Below, in pieces: positions 35,534 through 45,174 of a DNA stretch of 64,000 nt. The notes beneath the pieces were generated by a model that was not told the origin of the DNA, did not search any database, and saw nothing but the letters and a program-made list of their open reading frames with translations. Positions within the stretch are counted from its first letter, which is position 1. Every line of letters starts with the position of its first letter. Source of the DNA: Azoarcus sp. KH32C. Lineage in GTDB: Bacteria > Pseudomonadota > Gammaproteobacteria > Burkholderiales > Rhodocyclaceae. The stretch spans positions 4,526,001-4,590,000 of the forward strand of contig NC_020516.1 of NCBI RefSeq assembly GCF_000349945.1, written 5' to 3'. The position numbers and the translations under genes are program-made.

Positions 35534-36841
35534 ATGAACGCACTGTCCAGCGCCAAAGTCGTGCCGATCGACGAAACGCCCGCATTCCCCCGCGCCCCGC
35601 GCACGCTCGAGGAAACCGGCTTGCCGCTGCTGTTTCTCGTCGAGCTCGCGACCAAGCTATTGTTCGTTCGCGGCCAGATGCGCCTTACTGAAATTTCCCA
35701 GCGCCTGCACCTGCCGGCGACGGTGCTCGAAAGCCTGCTCGCCTTCATGCGCGCGGAGCGGATCTGCGAGGTAATGCGCCGCGGCGAGACCGATGGGGAC
35801 GTCCTCTATGAATTGACCGATGCGGGCCGGGCGCGCGCCGGCGAGTACCTCGCCCGGTGCAAATACGCCGGCGCTGCACCTGTCAGCCTTGCGGCCTATG
35901 TCGCCCAGATCGAGCGGCAGTCGGTAACGAAGATGCAGGTGACTCGCGAAGGCGTCGACGAGGCATTCCGCGGGCTTATCATCAGGCCGGAGCTGCGCGA
36001 CCAGTTGGGCGCCGCGATGAGTTCCGGGCGCGCGCTGTTCCTCTACGGCCCCGCCGGGGCGGGTAAGACCTATCTTGCCGAGCGGCTCTCGTTGCTGCTC
36101 GACGGAGACGTCGCGGTGCCGCACGCGATCGTCGTCGACGGCGAGATCATCCAGGTGTTCGACCCGCTGATCCATGAACCGGTAGAGGACGATCATCGTC
36201 CCGCCGGCCTCGATAACCTGGCACGCCCCGACCAGCGCTGGGTGCGCTGCCGCCGGCCGGTCGCGATCACCGGTGGCGAACTGACGCTGCGCATGCTCGA
36301 TCTGGACTACGACGCGAGCACCGGCTTCTATCAGGCGCCGCCACACGTGAAGGCCAACAATGGCCTGTTTGTCGTTGATGACCTCGGCCGCCAGTTGATC
36401 AAGCCGGAACAGCTGATGAACCGCTGGATCGTGCCGATGGACCGCCACCATGACTATCTCGCGCTGCATAGCGGGACGAAGTTCACGCTGCCCTTCGACG
36501 TGGTGCTGGTGTTCTCGACCAACCTGATGCCCTCCGAGGTGGCCGACCCGGCATTTCTTCGCAGACTGGGTTACAAAATTCACATCGGGCCGATGAATGA
36601 GGACGAATACAGGAACATATTCACGGCAGTCTGCGAAGACCGAGGCGTACCCTTTGATCAGGTGGCATTCACGACACTGGTCGAGGAATATCACAAGGTC
36701 CACAGGCAGCCGCTGCTGGCATGTTATCCACGCGACATAGTCAATCAGATCGCCGATTTGGCCCGTTACCGCGGCGAACCGGCAAGACTGACACCGGACG
36801 CGCTGCACTGGGCCTGGCACAACTACTTCGCATCCCGTTAG
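35534..36841 (+). CDS. Tad-locus AAA+ ATPase with winged-helix N-terminus
   Basis: The 435-residue protein has a winged-helix-like region (about residues 40-115; MRLTEISQRLHLPATVLESLLAF), Walker A GPAGAGKT at 172-179, Walker B LFVVDDLGR, a sensor-like VFSTNL, and an arginine-rich lid. It is not one of the twelve standard Tad proteins and is not a secretion ATPase; it resembles MoxR/chaperone-type AAA+ proteins. It sits between cpaA and cpaB, so a job in pilus assembly or its control is likely but unknown. Confidence 0.8.
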   Translation: MNALSSAKVVPIDETPAFPRAPRTLEETGLPLLFLVELATKLLFVRGQMRLTEISQRLHLPATVLESLLAFMRAERICEVMRRGETDGDVLYELTDAGRARAGEYLARCKYAGAAPVSLAAYVAQIERQSVTKMQVTREGVDEAFRGLIIRPELRDQLGAAMSSGRALFLYGPAGAGKTYLAERLSLLLDGDVAVPHAIVVDGEIIQVFDPLIHEPVEDDHRPAGLDNLARPDQRWVRCRRPVAITGGELTLRMLDLDYDASTGFYQAPPHVKANNGLFVVDDLGRQLIKPEQLMNRWIVPMDRHHDYLALHSGTKFTLPFDVVLVFSTNLMPSEVADPAFLRRLGYKIHIGPMNEDEYRNIFTAVCEDRGVPFDQVAFTTLVEEYHKVHRQPLLACYPRDIVNQIADLARYRGEPARLTPDALHWAWHNYFASR

Positions 36842-36964
36842 GGCTGCGGCAGCAAGGGAGGCGCCGACGGCCGTGTTGCGGTCTCGGCACCTGACGGCCC
36901 GCCACGGCGGGTATTTGCGGGGCCGGCGGATTTCTGCTGACGGTCCGGATACAAGGGGACTCTC

Positions 36965-37828
36965 ATGAAGACCAAAGGTCTTGTCTTTCTGTTCGTCGCA
37001 ATGCTGGCCGGCCTAGCCGCTGTACTCCTCGGGACAAAGTGGCTGCAAGCGCAATCCGCGGGGGATGGCAACCGCATCGCCGTCGCCGCAGTCGAGCTGC
37101 AACTGGGCAGCCGCGTCACACCCGATTCTGTCCGCCTGGTGGAATGGCCGTCGGGCAGCGTGCCTAACGGCGCGTTCAATGATGTTTCGAAACTCGACGG
37201 CCGTGTTGCGATCACCGGCATCCAGCCCGGCGAGCCGATCCTCGAATCGCGTCTCGCGCCGGTCGGCACGAAGGGCGGGCTTTCCGCGGTGGTGCCGGAA
37301 GGCAAGCGCGCCATCACCGTGCGCGTCAATGATGTCGTCGGCGTCGCGGGCTTCGCGCTGCCCGGCAACTATGTCGACATCATCGTTAATACCGAAAAGG
37401 TAGGCGATCACGCAAACGACAAGGACCAGATGATCTCGAAGATCGTCCTCGAACACATCCTGGTGCTTGCCGTCGCGCAGGAAGCGAATCGCGACGAAAC
37501 GAAACCGAAGGTCGTCAATGCCGTGACGCTGGAAGTGACGCCCGAGCAGGCTGAGCGCCTGGACCTCGCCCGCAGTGTCGGCAACCTGTCGCTCGTGCTG
37601 CGCAACCAGGTCGACGGCAAACCGACGGAGACCGCCGGCATCACGAAGGCGATGCTGTTGCGCACCGCTGTCATGGCGCCCCCGACACCAGCGCCTGCCC
37701 CGGTGAAGGTCGCCGTCGCACCGCGACGCGCCGCTCCTAAACCTCAGCCCGCTACCGCACCGGCACAGCCCGCACGCGTATGCGTCGAGGTGATCCGCGG
37801 GGTCAATAAGGTCAACGAATGCTTCTAG
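36965..37828 (+). CDS. cpaB: CpaB/RcpC, Flp pilus assembly protein
   Basis: The 287-residue protein has an N-terminal membrane anchor, an SAF-like domain (SRVTPDSVRLVEWPSG, IQPGEPILESRL) and the RcpC/CpaB core (GKRAITVRVNDVVGVAGFALPGNYVD, VVNAVTLEVTPEQAERLDLA). The tail is Ala/Pro rich and ends in two cysteines. It works in the periplasm, supporting the secretin. Confidence 0.93.
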   Translation: MKTKGLVFLFVAMLAGLAAVLLGTKWLQAQSAGDGNRIAVAAVELQLGSRVTPDSVRLVEWPSGSVPNGAFNDVSKLDGRVAITGIQPGEPILESRLAPVGTKGGLSAVVPEGKRAITVRVNDVVGVAGFALPGNYVDIIVNTEKVGDHANDKDQMISKIVLEHILVLAVAQEANRDETKPKVVNAVTLEVTPEQAERLDLARSVGNLSLVLRNQVDGKPTETAGITKAMLLRTAVMAPPTPAPAPVKVAVAPRRAAPKPQPATAPAQPARVCVEVIRGVNKVNECF

Positions 37829-37863
37829 TCACATCCAAATCCGAATGGACGCATGAGGACATC

Positions 37864-39588
37864 ATGACCACGAAAAAGAACAACCAGAGTCGCAAGGTCG
37901 CAACGTACGGGACGTTGGCAGTGAGCGCGCTGCTGTTGTCGGGCACCGCCCACGCAGCCGTCGCGGCCGCACCGTCCCCGGCAAAACCGGCTCCCGTCGC
38001 GGTCTCCAGCGGATCGCCCTGCGGACGCGTCGAGATCGCGCCGATGGTGACGGTCCCAGTCGGCAAGTCGTCGGTGATCCGTCCCCAGACGCCGGTCACG
38101 CGGATCCTGCTGGGCAACCCCGAGAATACCCGCGCAGCGCGGCCGAGCGTCGAAGCCCAGAAGGACGACAAAGGGGCGCAGCAGACACAGCAGGACGACG
38201 GCCGCCCCGGCGTCGCCCAGGTGGACGTGCTGCTGCTGAGCCCTAACGAGATCTACCTGCTCGGCAAAACGGTCGGCTCGACGAACGTCGTGCTCGTAGA
38301 CCGCACCGGCGGTTGCACGGCGCTGGATGTGACGGTGACCATGGACGTGACCTCGGTGCAGGCGGCCTTCGCGACGCTCCTGCCTCACGAAACCGGCATC
38401 AAGGTGAGTTCCGCCTACGACTCGCTGGTCTTGAGTGGCACCGTCAGCGACGCAACGAAGGTTGATCGCGCCGTCGAAATCGCCGCCGCGTACGTGCGCG
38501 ATGGCGGCGGCAAGGGCGGGCGCAATGTGCGCGTGCTCAACATGCTGCAGGTCGGCGCGCCGCAACAGGTGATGCTCGAAGTCAAGGTTGCCGAGGTGTC
38601 GAAGGCGGTACTCGACCGCTTCGGCATCGATTTCTCACGCGCCTACGTTGACGGTTCGGTCCTGCGCTTCATGTCCGGGATTCTCGGCGGCAAGGCGGGA
38701 TCACTCGGACAACTCTCCCGCGTGGGGCCGAATGGAGTGCCGCTGAGTTCCGTTGGCGCAGTGGTCGGCGGCACGATTCCGAGTTCCATCGGCAGCGCCG
38801 GGAACGTCACCCAGGAACTGACCCAGGTTGGTGACCAACTCGTGCCCAAATTCACGACCACCTTCGGCACTGTCCCGGCCGAAGGCGTCACGAACCTCGG
38901 CCTGGACATGCAGAAGACCGACGGGCTCGTGAAGATCCTCGCCGAACCGACCGTGATGGCGATCAGCGGCCAGGAAGGCAGCTTCCTGGCGGGCGGCAAA
39001 ATTTTCATCCCGGTCGCCCAGAACAACAACAGCGGCGGCCAGACGATCACGCTTGAAGAGAAGGAGTTCGGCGTCTCGGTGAAATTCACGCCGACGGTGC
39101 TGGACGGCGGCCGGATCAACCTGGCCGTCCGGCCGGAAGTTTCCGAGTTGAACCGCGAGGGAGTCGGCATCACCGCGCCCGGCGTGAGCGGCCTCGCAAT
39201 CCTGCCGTCCTTCACGACGCGACGCGCGTTCACGACAGTCCAGCTCGAGGATGGCCAGAGCTTTGCAATCGGCGGCCTGATCAAGAACAACGCGACGACC
39301 AACATCAAGGCGTTCCCCGTCCTCGGCGAGTTGCCCATCATCGGCGCGCTGTTCCGCAGCACAGAATTCCAGACAGACAAGTCGGAACTTGTGTTCGTGA
39401 TCACACCGCGCCTCGTCAAGCCCTTGCCGCCGAACTATGCCTTGCCGACCGACAACTATGTCGAGCCGAATCGGGCCGACGTGATCTGGCGCGGCAAACT
39501 CGAGGGCGACGCGCCTCCCCCCGCAGAGCGGATGGAAGCACTTCCCCCTGCAAGCGCCCCCGCTCGCGGCGGCTTCGAATCCAAGTAA
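37864..39588 (+). CDS. cpaC: CpaC/RcpA, Tad-type secretin
   Basis: The 574-residue protein has a signal peptide, an N-terminal pilus domain, a BON-like middle and a secretin end (LAEPTVMAISGQEGSFLAGGKI, VKFTPTVLDGGRINLAVRPEVSEL, FTTRRAFTTVQLEDGQSFAIGGLI). A Gln/Asp-rich insert of about 25 residues (EAQKDDKGAQQTQQDDGR) lies in the N-terminal domain and is unusual. The ATG at 37864 follows GAGGAC; an earlier ATG at 37819 overlaps cpaB. It forms the outer-membrane channel. Confidence 0.93.
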   Translation: MTTKKNNQSRKVATYGTLAVSALLLSGTAHAAVAAAPSPAKPAPVAVSSGSPCGRVEIAPMVTVPVGKSSVIRPQTPVTRILLGNPENTRAARPSVEAQKDDKGAQQTQQDDGRPGVAQVDVLLLSPNEIYLLGKTVGSTNVVLVDRTGGCTALDVTVTMDVTSVQAAFATLLPHETGIKVSSAYDSLVLSGTVSDATKVDRAVEIAAAYVRDGGGKGGRNVRVLNMLQVGAPQQVMLEVKVAEVSKAVLDRFGIDFSRAYVDGSVLRFMSGILGGKAGSLGQLSRVGPNGVPLSSVGAVVGGTIPSSIGSAGNVTQELTQVGDQLVPKFTTTFGTVPAEGVTNLGLDMQKTDGLVKILAEPTVMAISGQEGSFLAGGKIFIPVAQNNNSGGQTITLEEKEFGVSVKFTPTVLDGGRINLAVRPEVSELNREGVGITAPGVSGLAILPSFTTRRAFTTVQLEDGQSFAIGGLIKNNATTNIKAFPVLGELPIIGALFRSTEFQTDKSELVFVITPRLVKPLPPNYALPTDNYVEPNRADVIWRGKLEGDAPPPAERMEALPPASAPARGGFESK

Positions 39589-39599
39589 GGAGGCGGACC

Positions 39600-39872
39600 A
39601 TGGACAAGATCGCAAAACTGACCGGCGCCTTGGTGCTTGTGGGTCTGACCGGCTGCGTAGCCACTTCGCCTGACTGGGACGCGAGTTTCGGCGACGCAGT
39701 GAGAACCGCCACCGCTCAGCAAGTGATCGCCCCCGACGCATCGCGCAATGCCGACCCTGTCGCCGGCATTGACGGCAAGGCGGCGCAGGGGGCGATGGGC
39801 GAATATGCCAAGAGTTATGAGCATCCGCAGCAGCAGACGGGCGTTTTCACGATCGGGGTCGGTTCGCGCTAA
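39600..39872 (+). CDS. Small lipoprotein of the Tad locus
   Basis: The 90-residue protein has a lipobox (VLVGLTGC at about residues 12-19) and then a short hydrophilic part with no known domain. Its place after the secretin gene suggests a pilotin-like or CpaD-like helper. GGAGG lies 7 bases before the ATG. Confidence 0.8.
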   Translation: MDKIAKLTGALVLVGLTGCVATSPDWDASFGDAVRTATAQQVIAPDASRNADPVAGIDGKAAQGAMGEYAKSYEHPQQQTGVFTIGVGSR

Positions 39873-39897
39873 GGGCGTGGTCCCCAGGAGAGCGGAA

Positions 39898-41499
39898 ATG
39901 GCAAAGCTTCCGACCTTACGTTCTCGCCAGCGCGGTGTCACTGCCATCATGACCGGACTGATGGCGGTGGTGCTGTTCGCGTTCGGCGGTCTGGTGCTGG
40001 ACCTGGGGCATCTCTACATTGCGAAATCGGAATTGCAGAACGCAGCCGATGCCGCGGCGCTGGCCGGGGCAAAGGAGCTCAACCACACGGCCGCGGGAGT
40101 GACTGCCGCCGTTAACAAGGCGATTGCGATCGCGGCCCAGCACCGTTACAACTTCTCAAGTACGCTCAATATCACGATCGCCAACATCCGCGTCGGCTCC
40201 TGCCCCAATGCCGGCAACGCGAATGCATTCGGCCGGCCCGGAACGCGCGCACCCACCTGTACTTTCGTTCCTGCGTCCAGCATCACAAGTAACGCGCTCG
40301 CGGCAGGCATGAGCTTTCTGGAGGTCGATAGCGGCACACAGAATCTCAATACCTATCTGATGCGCGTCGCTGGTGCTGCGTACAACACCACCGCAACGGC
40401 CGGCTATGCCGTCGCCGGCCGCTTCGAAACGATGGTCACGCCGATCGGCGTGTGCGCAGTCGATCCCGCGAACCGCACGAGCCAGTACACCCACTCGAAC
40501 GGACAAACGGAGCTGGTCGAACTGGGTTTCCGCCGCGGCGTGACCTACAACCTATTCCAGCTCAATCCGCTGGCCAGCGGCCCGTCCGACCCCTACCTGA
40601 TCAATCCGGTGGACGCATACCCGAACACTTGCGACCCCAACCATTCCAGCGCGAATTTCACCGCGCCCTTCATCTGCACCGGCAGCAGCGTCGTCCTGGG
40701 CAGTGGCACCGGCAAGGTCTATACGAATACCGGGATGACCGCTTCGCTCGACAGTTCGCTCAATTCACGCTTCGACGATTTTAAGTCGCCGTCCGTGTGC
40801 GACCCCACCAGCGCGCCGCCGGACACCAACATCCGCGAATATCGCTGCCACCCGAACTCCGCCTTGGATCCCGCGTGCACAAACAGCGCCACGGATACGA
40901 CGCCCACCGACTGGATGGAACCGGGGGCCAGCACCCTGCCCAATCGCGAATTCGTCGAGACCGTCCTGAACAAGCCGACCTACGCGCTACCGCCGGGGCC
41001 GACTGGTATTACGTTCGACAAGTACGGCCCGTTGTGGTCCTACGGTCCGGCGTATCACACCGACGGCAGCTCTCCGCCCAAGGCCGGGACCCCGTATTCG
41101 ACCAGCGACGCGAACGGCAGCAACATGTATCACAACGCGGCGGGCGTCAATTTCTTCGACACGAGCGGCGCGGGCTACCCGGGCTCCGTAGGGACCGGCT
41201 TTTCAGGCGGCACGCCGCCGCCCGCCCCCTACAACCAGACCAGCGGTAAGTATTTCAAGGCGCCCAGCGCCAGCCATCCCGGCGTGGTAAACCGCCGCAT
41301 CCTCCACATCGTCATCGTCGATTGCCGGTCGGCGCCCGTTGGCCCGAATTCGTGCGCCACGATGGACGTGGTCGGCATCGGACGGTTCTTCATGCAGCTC
41401 AAGGCCGATTTTTCCGGTGGCCCCAACCGCTACCTCGACGCCGAATTTGCCGGCCTGATCGATCCGGTTCCGCCGTCGGACATCCGGCTTTATCGCTAA
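39898..41499 (+). CDS. TadG-like pilus assembly protein
   Basis: The 533-residue protein starts with the Flp-assembly TadG-type N-terminus (RGVTAIMTGLMAVVLFAFG, then DLGHLYIAKSELQNAADAAALAGA), one membrane helix, and a long extracytoplasmic part. Its many cysteines (about a dozen) suggest disulfides. The start at 39898 has AGGAGAGCGGAA upstream; longer starts lie within the preceding gene. Confidence 0.85.
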   Translation: MAKLPTLRSRQRGVTAIMTGLMAVVLFAFGGLVLDLGHLYIAKSELQNAADAAALAGAKELNHTAAGVTAAVNKAIAIAAQHRYNFSSTLNITIANIRVGSCPNAGNANAFGRPGTRAPTCTFVPASSITSNALAAGMSFLEVDSGTQNLNTYLMRVAGAAYNTTATAGYAVAGRFETMVTPIGVCAVDPANRTSQYTHSNGQTELVELGFRRGVTYNLFQLNPLASGPSDPYLINPVDAYPNTCDPNHSSANFTAPFICTGSSVVLGSGTGKVYTNTGMTASLDSSLNSRFDDFKSPSVCDPTSAPPDTNIREYRCHPNSALDPACTNSATDTTPTDWMEPGASTLPNREFVETVLNKPTYALPPGPTGITFDKYGPLWSYGPAYHTDGSSPPKAGTPYSTSDANGSNMYHNAAGVNFFDTSGAGYPGSVGTGFSGGTPPPAPYNQTSGKYFKAPSASHPGVVNRRILHIVIVDCRSAPVGPNSCATMDVVGIGRFFMQLKADFSGGPNRYLDAEFAGLIDPVPPSDIRLYR

Positions 41500-41518
41500 C
41501 GGAAGAATGGGTGCTCAA

Positions 41519-42007
41519 ATGAAACAGCCAGGCGCCTTCAATCACCAACGCGGGGTGGCAGCCGTGGAACTCGCGCTGGTCATCGTCTTCCTGCTGCTGC
41601 TGGTCGCGGGCATCGTCGAGTTCGGGCGCGCTTTCTGGTACTACGACGCACTGACCAAGGCGACCCGCGATGGCGCGCGCATGCTGAGTGTCGCCGACAG
41701 GGGAACGTTTTCCACGGGAACCTTCATCGACGACGCGAAGAACCGGGTGGTGCAGGCGGCCAACTCGGCGAACATCAAGCCGGCGCTGACCACCGCGCAA
41801 GTTTCGGTGACTTGCCTCAATGACACCTTCAGCTCCGTTGGTTGCGCGAGCGGTGTTGGCGCGCCGGCCAACGTACAAGTGGCGATCAGCGGGTACACCA
41901 TCACCATCGGCGGAATGATTCCCTTCCTGTCACCGACGGGGGGCGCGTCGAAGGTGTACTCGGGCGTCGCACTGGCCCCCCAGACCACGATGCGCTACAT
42001 GAACTGA
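41519..42007 (+). CDS. TadE-like minor pseudopilin
   Basis: The 162-residue TadE family protein has RGVAAVELALVIVFLLLLVAGIVEFGRAFWYYD near the N-terminus, with the conserved Glu in the helix. The ATG at 41519 is preferred; ATG at 41507 has too close a ribosome site. It is one of two tandem TadE-like genes. Confidence 0.88.
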   Translation: MKQPGAFNHQRGVAAVELALVIVFLLLLVAGIVEFGRAFWYYDALTKATRDGARMLSVADRGTFSTGTFIDDAKNRVVQAANSANIKPALTTAQVSVTCLNDTFSSVGCASGVGAPANVQVAISGYTITIGGMIPFLSPTGGASKVYSGVALAPQTTMRYMN

Positions 42008-42016
42008 GGCCAAGCC

Positions 42017-42577
42017 ATGAGGACCATATCTCATTGCAGCAGCAGGGGCCGGCGCGAAAGGGGCGCCACAGCGGTCGAGTTCGCGATCGTCGCGATGCTC
42101 TTCTTCACGATCGTCCTTGGCATCATGGAGTTTGGCCGCATTCTGTACCTGTGGAATACCGTCCAGGAAGTAACGCGCCGCGCTGCACGAGAAGCGGTGG
42201 TCCGCAGCTTTGCCGATGCGGACAAGATCCAGCGGGCTGCCGTTTTCGGCTCGGAAAGCGGTACCGACACCGCCTATTTACCAGCCGGTCTGGAAATTAA
42301 CAATCTCAACGTCAAGATCAACTACCTCAACGGCGCTTTGGCCGTAGCCAGTCCGATGCCCGCCGACCCGACGGACAACATCTCGGCCTGCAACGACGCC
42401 ACCCGCACCGCCAGCTGCGTCCGTTTTGTCGAAGCCTGTGTGGCGATGAGCGGCAATTGCACCGGGTCGGTCCAATACGCGCCGATGGCGGGCCTCTTTC
42501 CTTTCCTGGCAATCAGCATCCCCGTTTCCAGCGTGATCATGCCGACCGAAAGCCTTGGCTACAGCTATTCGCCATAA
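42017..42577 (+). CDS. TadE/TadF-like minor pseudopilin
   Basis: The 186-residue TadE-type protein (RRERGATAVEFAIVAMLFF, MEFGRILYLWNTVQEVTR) starts after GAGG. It has four cysteines in its C-terminal half that could form disulfides. It acts with the neighbour at 41519 and the TadG-like protein in pilus initiation. Confidence 0.88.
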   Translation: MRTISHCSSRGRRERGATAVEFAIVAMLFFTIVLGIMEFGRILYLWNTVQEVTRRAAREAVVRSFADADKIQRAAVFGSESGTDTAYLPAGLEINNLNVKINYLNGALAVASPMPADPTDNISACNDATRTASCVRFVEACVAMSGNCTGSVQYAPMAGLFPFLAISIPVSSVIMPTESLGYSYSP

Positions 42578-42611
42578 CCCCATTCGGCATACCAGTTCAG
42601 AGGTAACTGAA

Positions 42612-43778
42612 ATGAGCAAGACCACAATTACCGTTGTTTCGTCGGACGCCTACCATCTGAATCAGATCACCCACATCCTCGAACAGGATTCCAACCTGGG
42701 AGAGGTCCGGGCGATCCAGGGGGGTACGCTCGAACTCGAAACGATGAAAGACGTGCCGGACGTGTTGATCGTCAACGGCGGCCTTCCCGAAAACGGCGGG
42801 CTGGATAGTCTGGAACGTCTGCGGCAGAGGCATCCGGACGCAGCCTTTATCATTGTCAGTGACAACCAGTCGCCCGATTTCCTGCTTCGTGCGATGCGCG
42901 CCGGGGTGCGCGAAGTGCTGCCGACTCCGACGGCCGGAATACAGCTGCATGCCGCGATCGGTCGAATTGCGCCAAAGCGCAAAGTGCAAGAGGGTGCCGC
43001 CGGCAAGATTCTCGCGATGACCTCGTGCAAGGGGGGCAGCGGCGCGACCTTTCTGGCGACTAACCTAGCGTGGGTATTGGCATCAGCGCATGGCAAGCGC
43101 GTTGCACTGATCGACCTGAACCTGCAATTTGGTGACGCCGCAATGTACGTCAGCAATCAGACACCGGCGAGCAATCTCGCGCAGGTATGCCAGCAGATTC
43201 ATCGTCTGGATGCGCCTTTTCTCGACTCGGCGATGATCGAGGTCGCACCCGACTTCCGCCTGCTCGCGGCTCCGGACGATCCGGCCCACGCCGCCGACGT
43301 CAAGGCCGAGCATGTCGAGGCGATTCTAAAGGTGGCACGGGCGAACTACGACTTCGTCATCGTCGACGTCGGCCGCTCGCTCGACGGTGTGAGCCTGCAG
43401 CCTTTCGATATGGCCGACATGATATTCCCCGTGGTGCAACTGACCCTGCCCTTCATCCGCGAGGCAAAGCGCCTGGTCCAAGTATTTTTGTCGCTCGGCT
43501 ATCCGATGTCGAAAGTCGGGCTCATCGTGAATCGCCATCAGAAGAACAGCGACATCGGACTGCAGGATCTGGAGCGCACGGTGAATGCGAAGGTATTCAA
43601 GGCGGTGCCGAATTGCTATGACGAGGTCGCCGCATCGGTCAATCAGGGCGAACCGATTGCACGGCTGGCCAAGAACAGTCCGGTGACAAAGGCCTTGCGG
43701 GAAATTGCTGCATCGCTCGACACCGTCCAGGAAAAGAACGGCAAGGGCTGGCTCTCACGCCTGTTCGCCAGCCATTGA
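42612..43778 (+). CDS. cpaE: CpaE/TadZ, pilus localisation ATPase
   Basis: The 388-residue protein has a receiver-like domain first (without the usual phospho-Asp context) and a ParA/MinD ATPase with a deviant Walker A, SCKGGSGATF, then DLNLQFGDAAMY and VIVDVGRSLDGV. TadZ places the Tad machine at the pole. The start at 42612 has AGAGG upstream. Confidence 0.92.
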   Translation: MSKTTITVVSSDAYHLNQITHILEQDSNLGEVRAIQGGTLELETMKDVPDVLIVNGGLPENGGLDSLERLRQRHPDAAFIIVSDNQSPDFLLRAMRAGVREVLPTPTAGIQLHAAIGRIAPKRKVQEGAAGKILAMTSCKGGSGATFLATNLAWVLASAHGKRVALIDLNLQFGDAAMYVSNQTPASNLAQVCQQIHRLDAPFLDSAMIEVAPDFRLLAAPDDPAHAADVKAEHVEAILKVARANYDFVIVDVGRSLDGVSLQPFDMADMIFPVVQLTLPFIREAKRLVQVFLSLGYPMSKVGLIVNRHQKNSDIGLQDLERTVNAKVFKAVPNCYDEVAASVNQGEPIARLAKNSPVTKALREIAASLDTVQEKNGKGWLSRLFASH

Positions 43779-43814
43779 GGCTCCCGGGCCACCACTTCCT
43801 GAGGGGAATATGAA

Positions 43815-45167
43815 ATGAGTCTGCGCCAGCGCCTCGAATCGGTCTCGCCTGAAAACGCCCTGCGCCCGCAGGTCGCGCCCGAAACCGGTGCCACCAAGGC
43901 TTACCAGAGCTTGAAGATGCGCATCCATCAGCTGCTACTGTCGCGCATCGACCTGGAGGCGATGGAGAATCTCGCGCCCGAGCGTCTGCGCGAAGAATTG
44001 CGCCTGATGGTCGAGCGCTTGCTCGCCGAGGAAAACGTCGTCGTCAATGCCAACGAACGGCGCGATCTCGTCCGCGACATCCAGTACGAAATGCTCGGGC
44101 TCGGGCCGATCGAGCCACTTCTCGCCGACCCCACGGTCTCGGACATCCTGATCAACGGATCCCAGCAGATCTACGTCGAACGCCACGGCAAGATCGAGCT
44201 GACCAACGTCACGTTCAGTGACGACTCGCATCTGATGAAGATCATCGACAAGATCGTGTCGCGGGTCGGACGGCGTGTCGATGAGTCGAGTCCGATGGTC
44301 GATGCACGCCTGCCTGACGGCTCGCGCGTAAACGCAATCATTCCGCCGCTGGCGCTCGACGGTCCGGTGGTGTCGATCCGTCGCTTCGCCGCGATTCCGC
44401 TGACAATCGAGAAGCTGATCGAGTTCAAGGCCCTCACTCCGGGAATGGCCGAACTGCTGGCCGGCCTCGTGCGGTCGAAGATCAATATCCTGATTTCCGG
44501 GGGGACCGGCAGCGGCAAGACGACGCTGCTGAACATCCTGTCGCACAACATCCCCGGAGACGAACGCATCGTGACGATCGAGGATGCGGCTGAGCTGCAG
44601 CTCCAGCAGCCCCACGTGGTGCGACTCGAAACCCGTCCGCCGAACATCGAGGGCAAGGGCGAAGTGACCCAGCGTTCACTGGTTCGCAACGCGCTGCGCA
44701 TGCGCCCTGACCGCATCATCCTCGGCGAGACGCGGGGCGCCGAGGCGTTCGACGTACTGCAGGCGATGAACACCGGCCACGAGGGCTCGATGACGACAGT
44801 GCACGCGAACACCCCGCGTGATGCCCTCGGCCGCATGGAGAACATGATCGGCATGTCGGGCGCGAACCTGCCGCCCAAGGTCGCCCGGGCCCAGATCGCC
44901 AGCGCGATCGGCGTCATCGTGCAGGCGAGCCGGCTCACCGACGGCAAGCGCAAGCTGGTGAGCATCCAGGAGATCACCGGCATGGAGGGCGACATGATCA
45001 CGATGCAGGAGATCTTCACCTTCCGCCAGCAGGGCATCTCGGACACTGGCGCGGTACAGGGGCAATTCGCCGCAACCGGCGTTCGCCCCCATTTCGCCGA
45101 CCGCTTGCGTTCTTTCGGCATCCGCTTGCCGGAGGACATGTTCGACCCGACCCGGCGCTTCGAGTGA
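43815..45167 (+). CDS. cpaF: CpaF/TadA, pilus secretion ATPase
   Basis: The 450-residue type II/IV secretion ATPase has Walker A GGTGSGKTTLLN, the Asp box ERIVTIEDAAELQL, Walker B MRPDRIILGETRGAEAF and the His box MNTGHEGSMTTVHAN. It drives pilus extension and retraction. The gene lies 37 bases after cpaE. Confidence 0.95.
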   Translation: MSLRQRLESVSPENALRPQVAPETGATKAYQSLKMRIHQLLLSRIDLEAMENLAPERLREELRLMVERLLAEENVVVNANERRDLVRDIQYEMLGLGPIEPLLADPTVSDILINGSQQIYVERHGKIELTNVTFSDDSHLMKIIDKIVSRVGRRVDESSPMVDARLPDGSRVNAIIPPLALDGPVVSIRRFAAIPLTIEKLIEFKALTPGMAELLAGLVRSKINILISGGTGSGKTTLLNILSHNIPGDERIVTIEDAAELQLQQPHVVRLETRPPNIEGKGEVTQRSLVRNALRMRPDRIILGETRGAEAFDVLQAMNTGHEGSMTTVHANTPRDALGRMENMIGMSGANLPPKVARAQIASAIGVIVQASRLTDGKRKLVSIQEITGMEGDMITMQEIFTFRQQGISDTGAVQGQFAATGVRPHFADRLRSFGIRLPEDMFDPTRRFE

Positions 45168-45174
45168 GGCTGAC

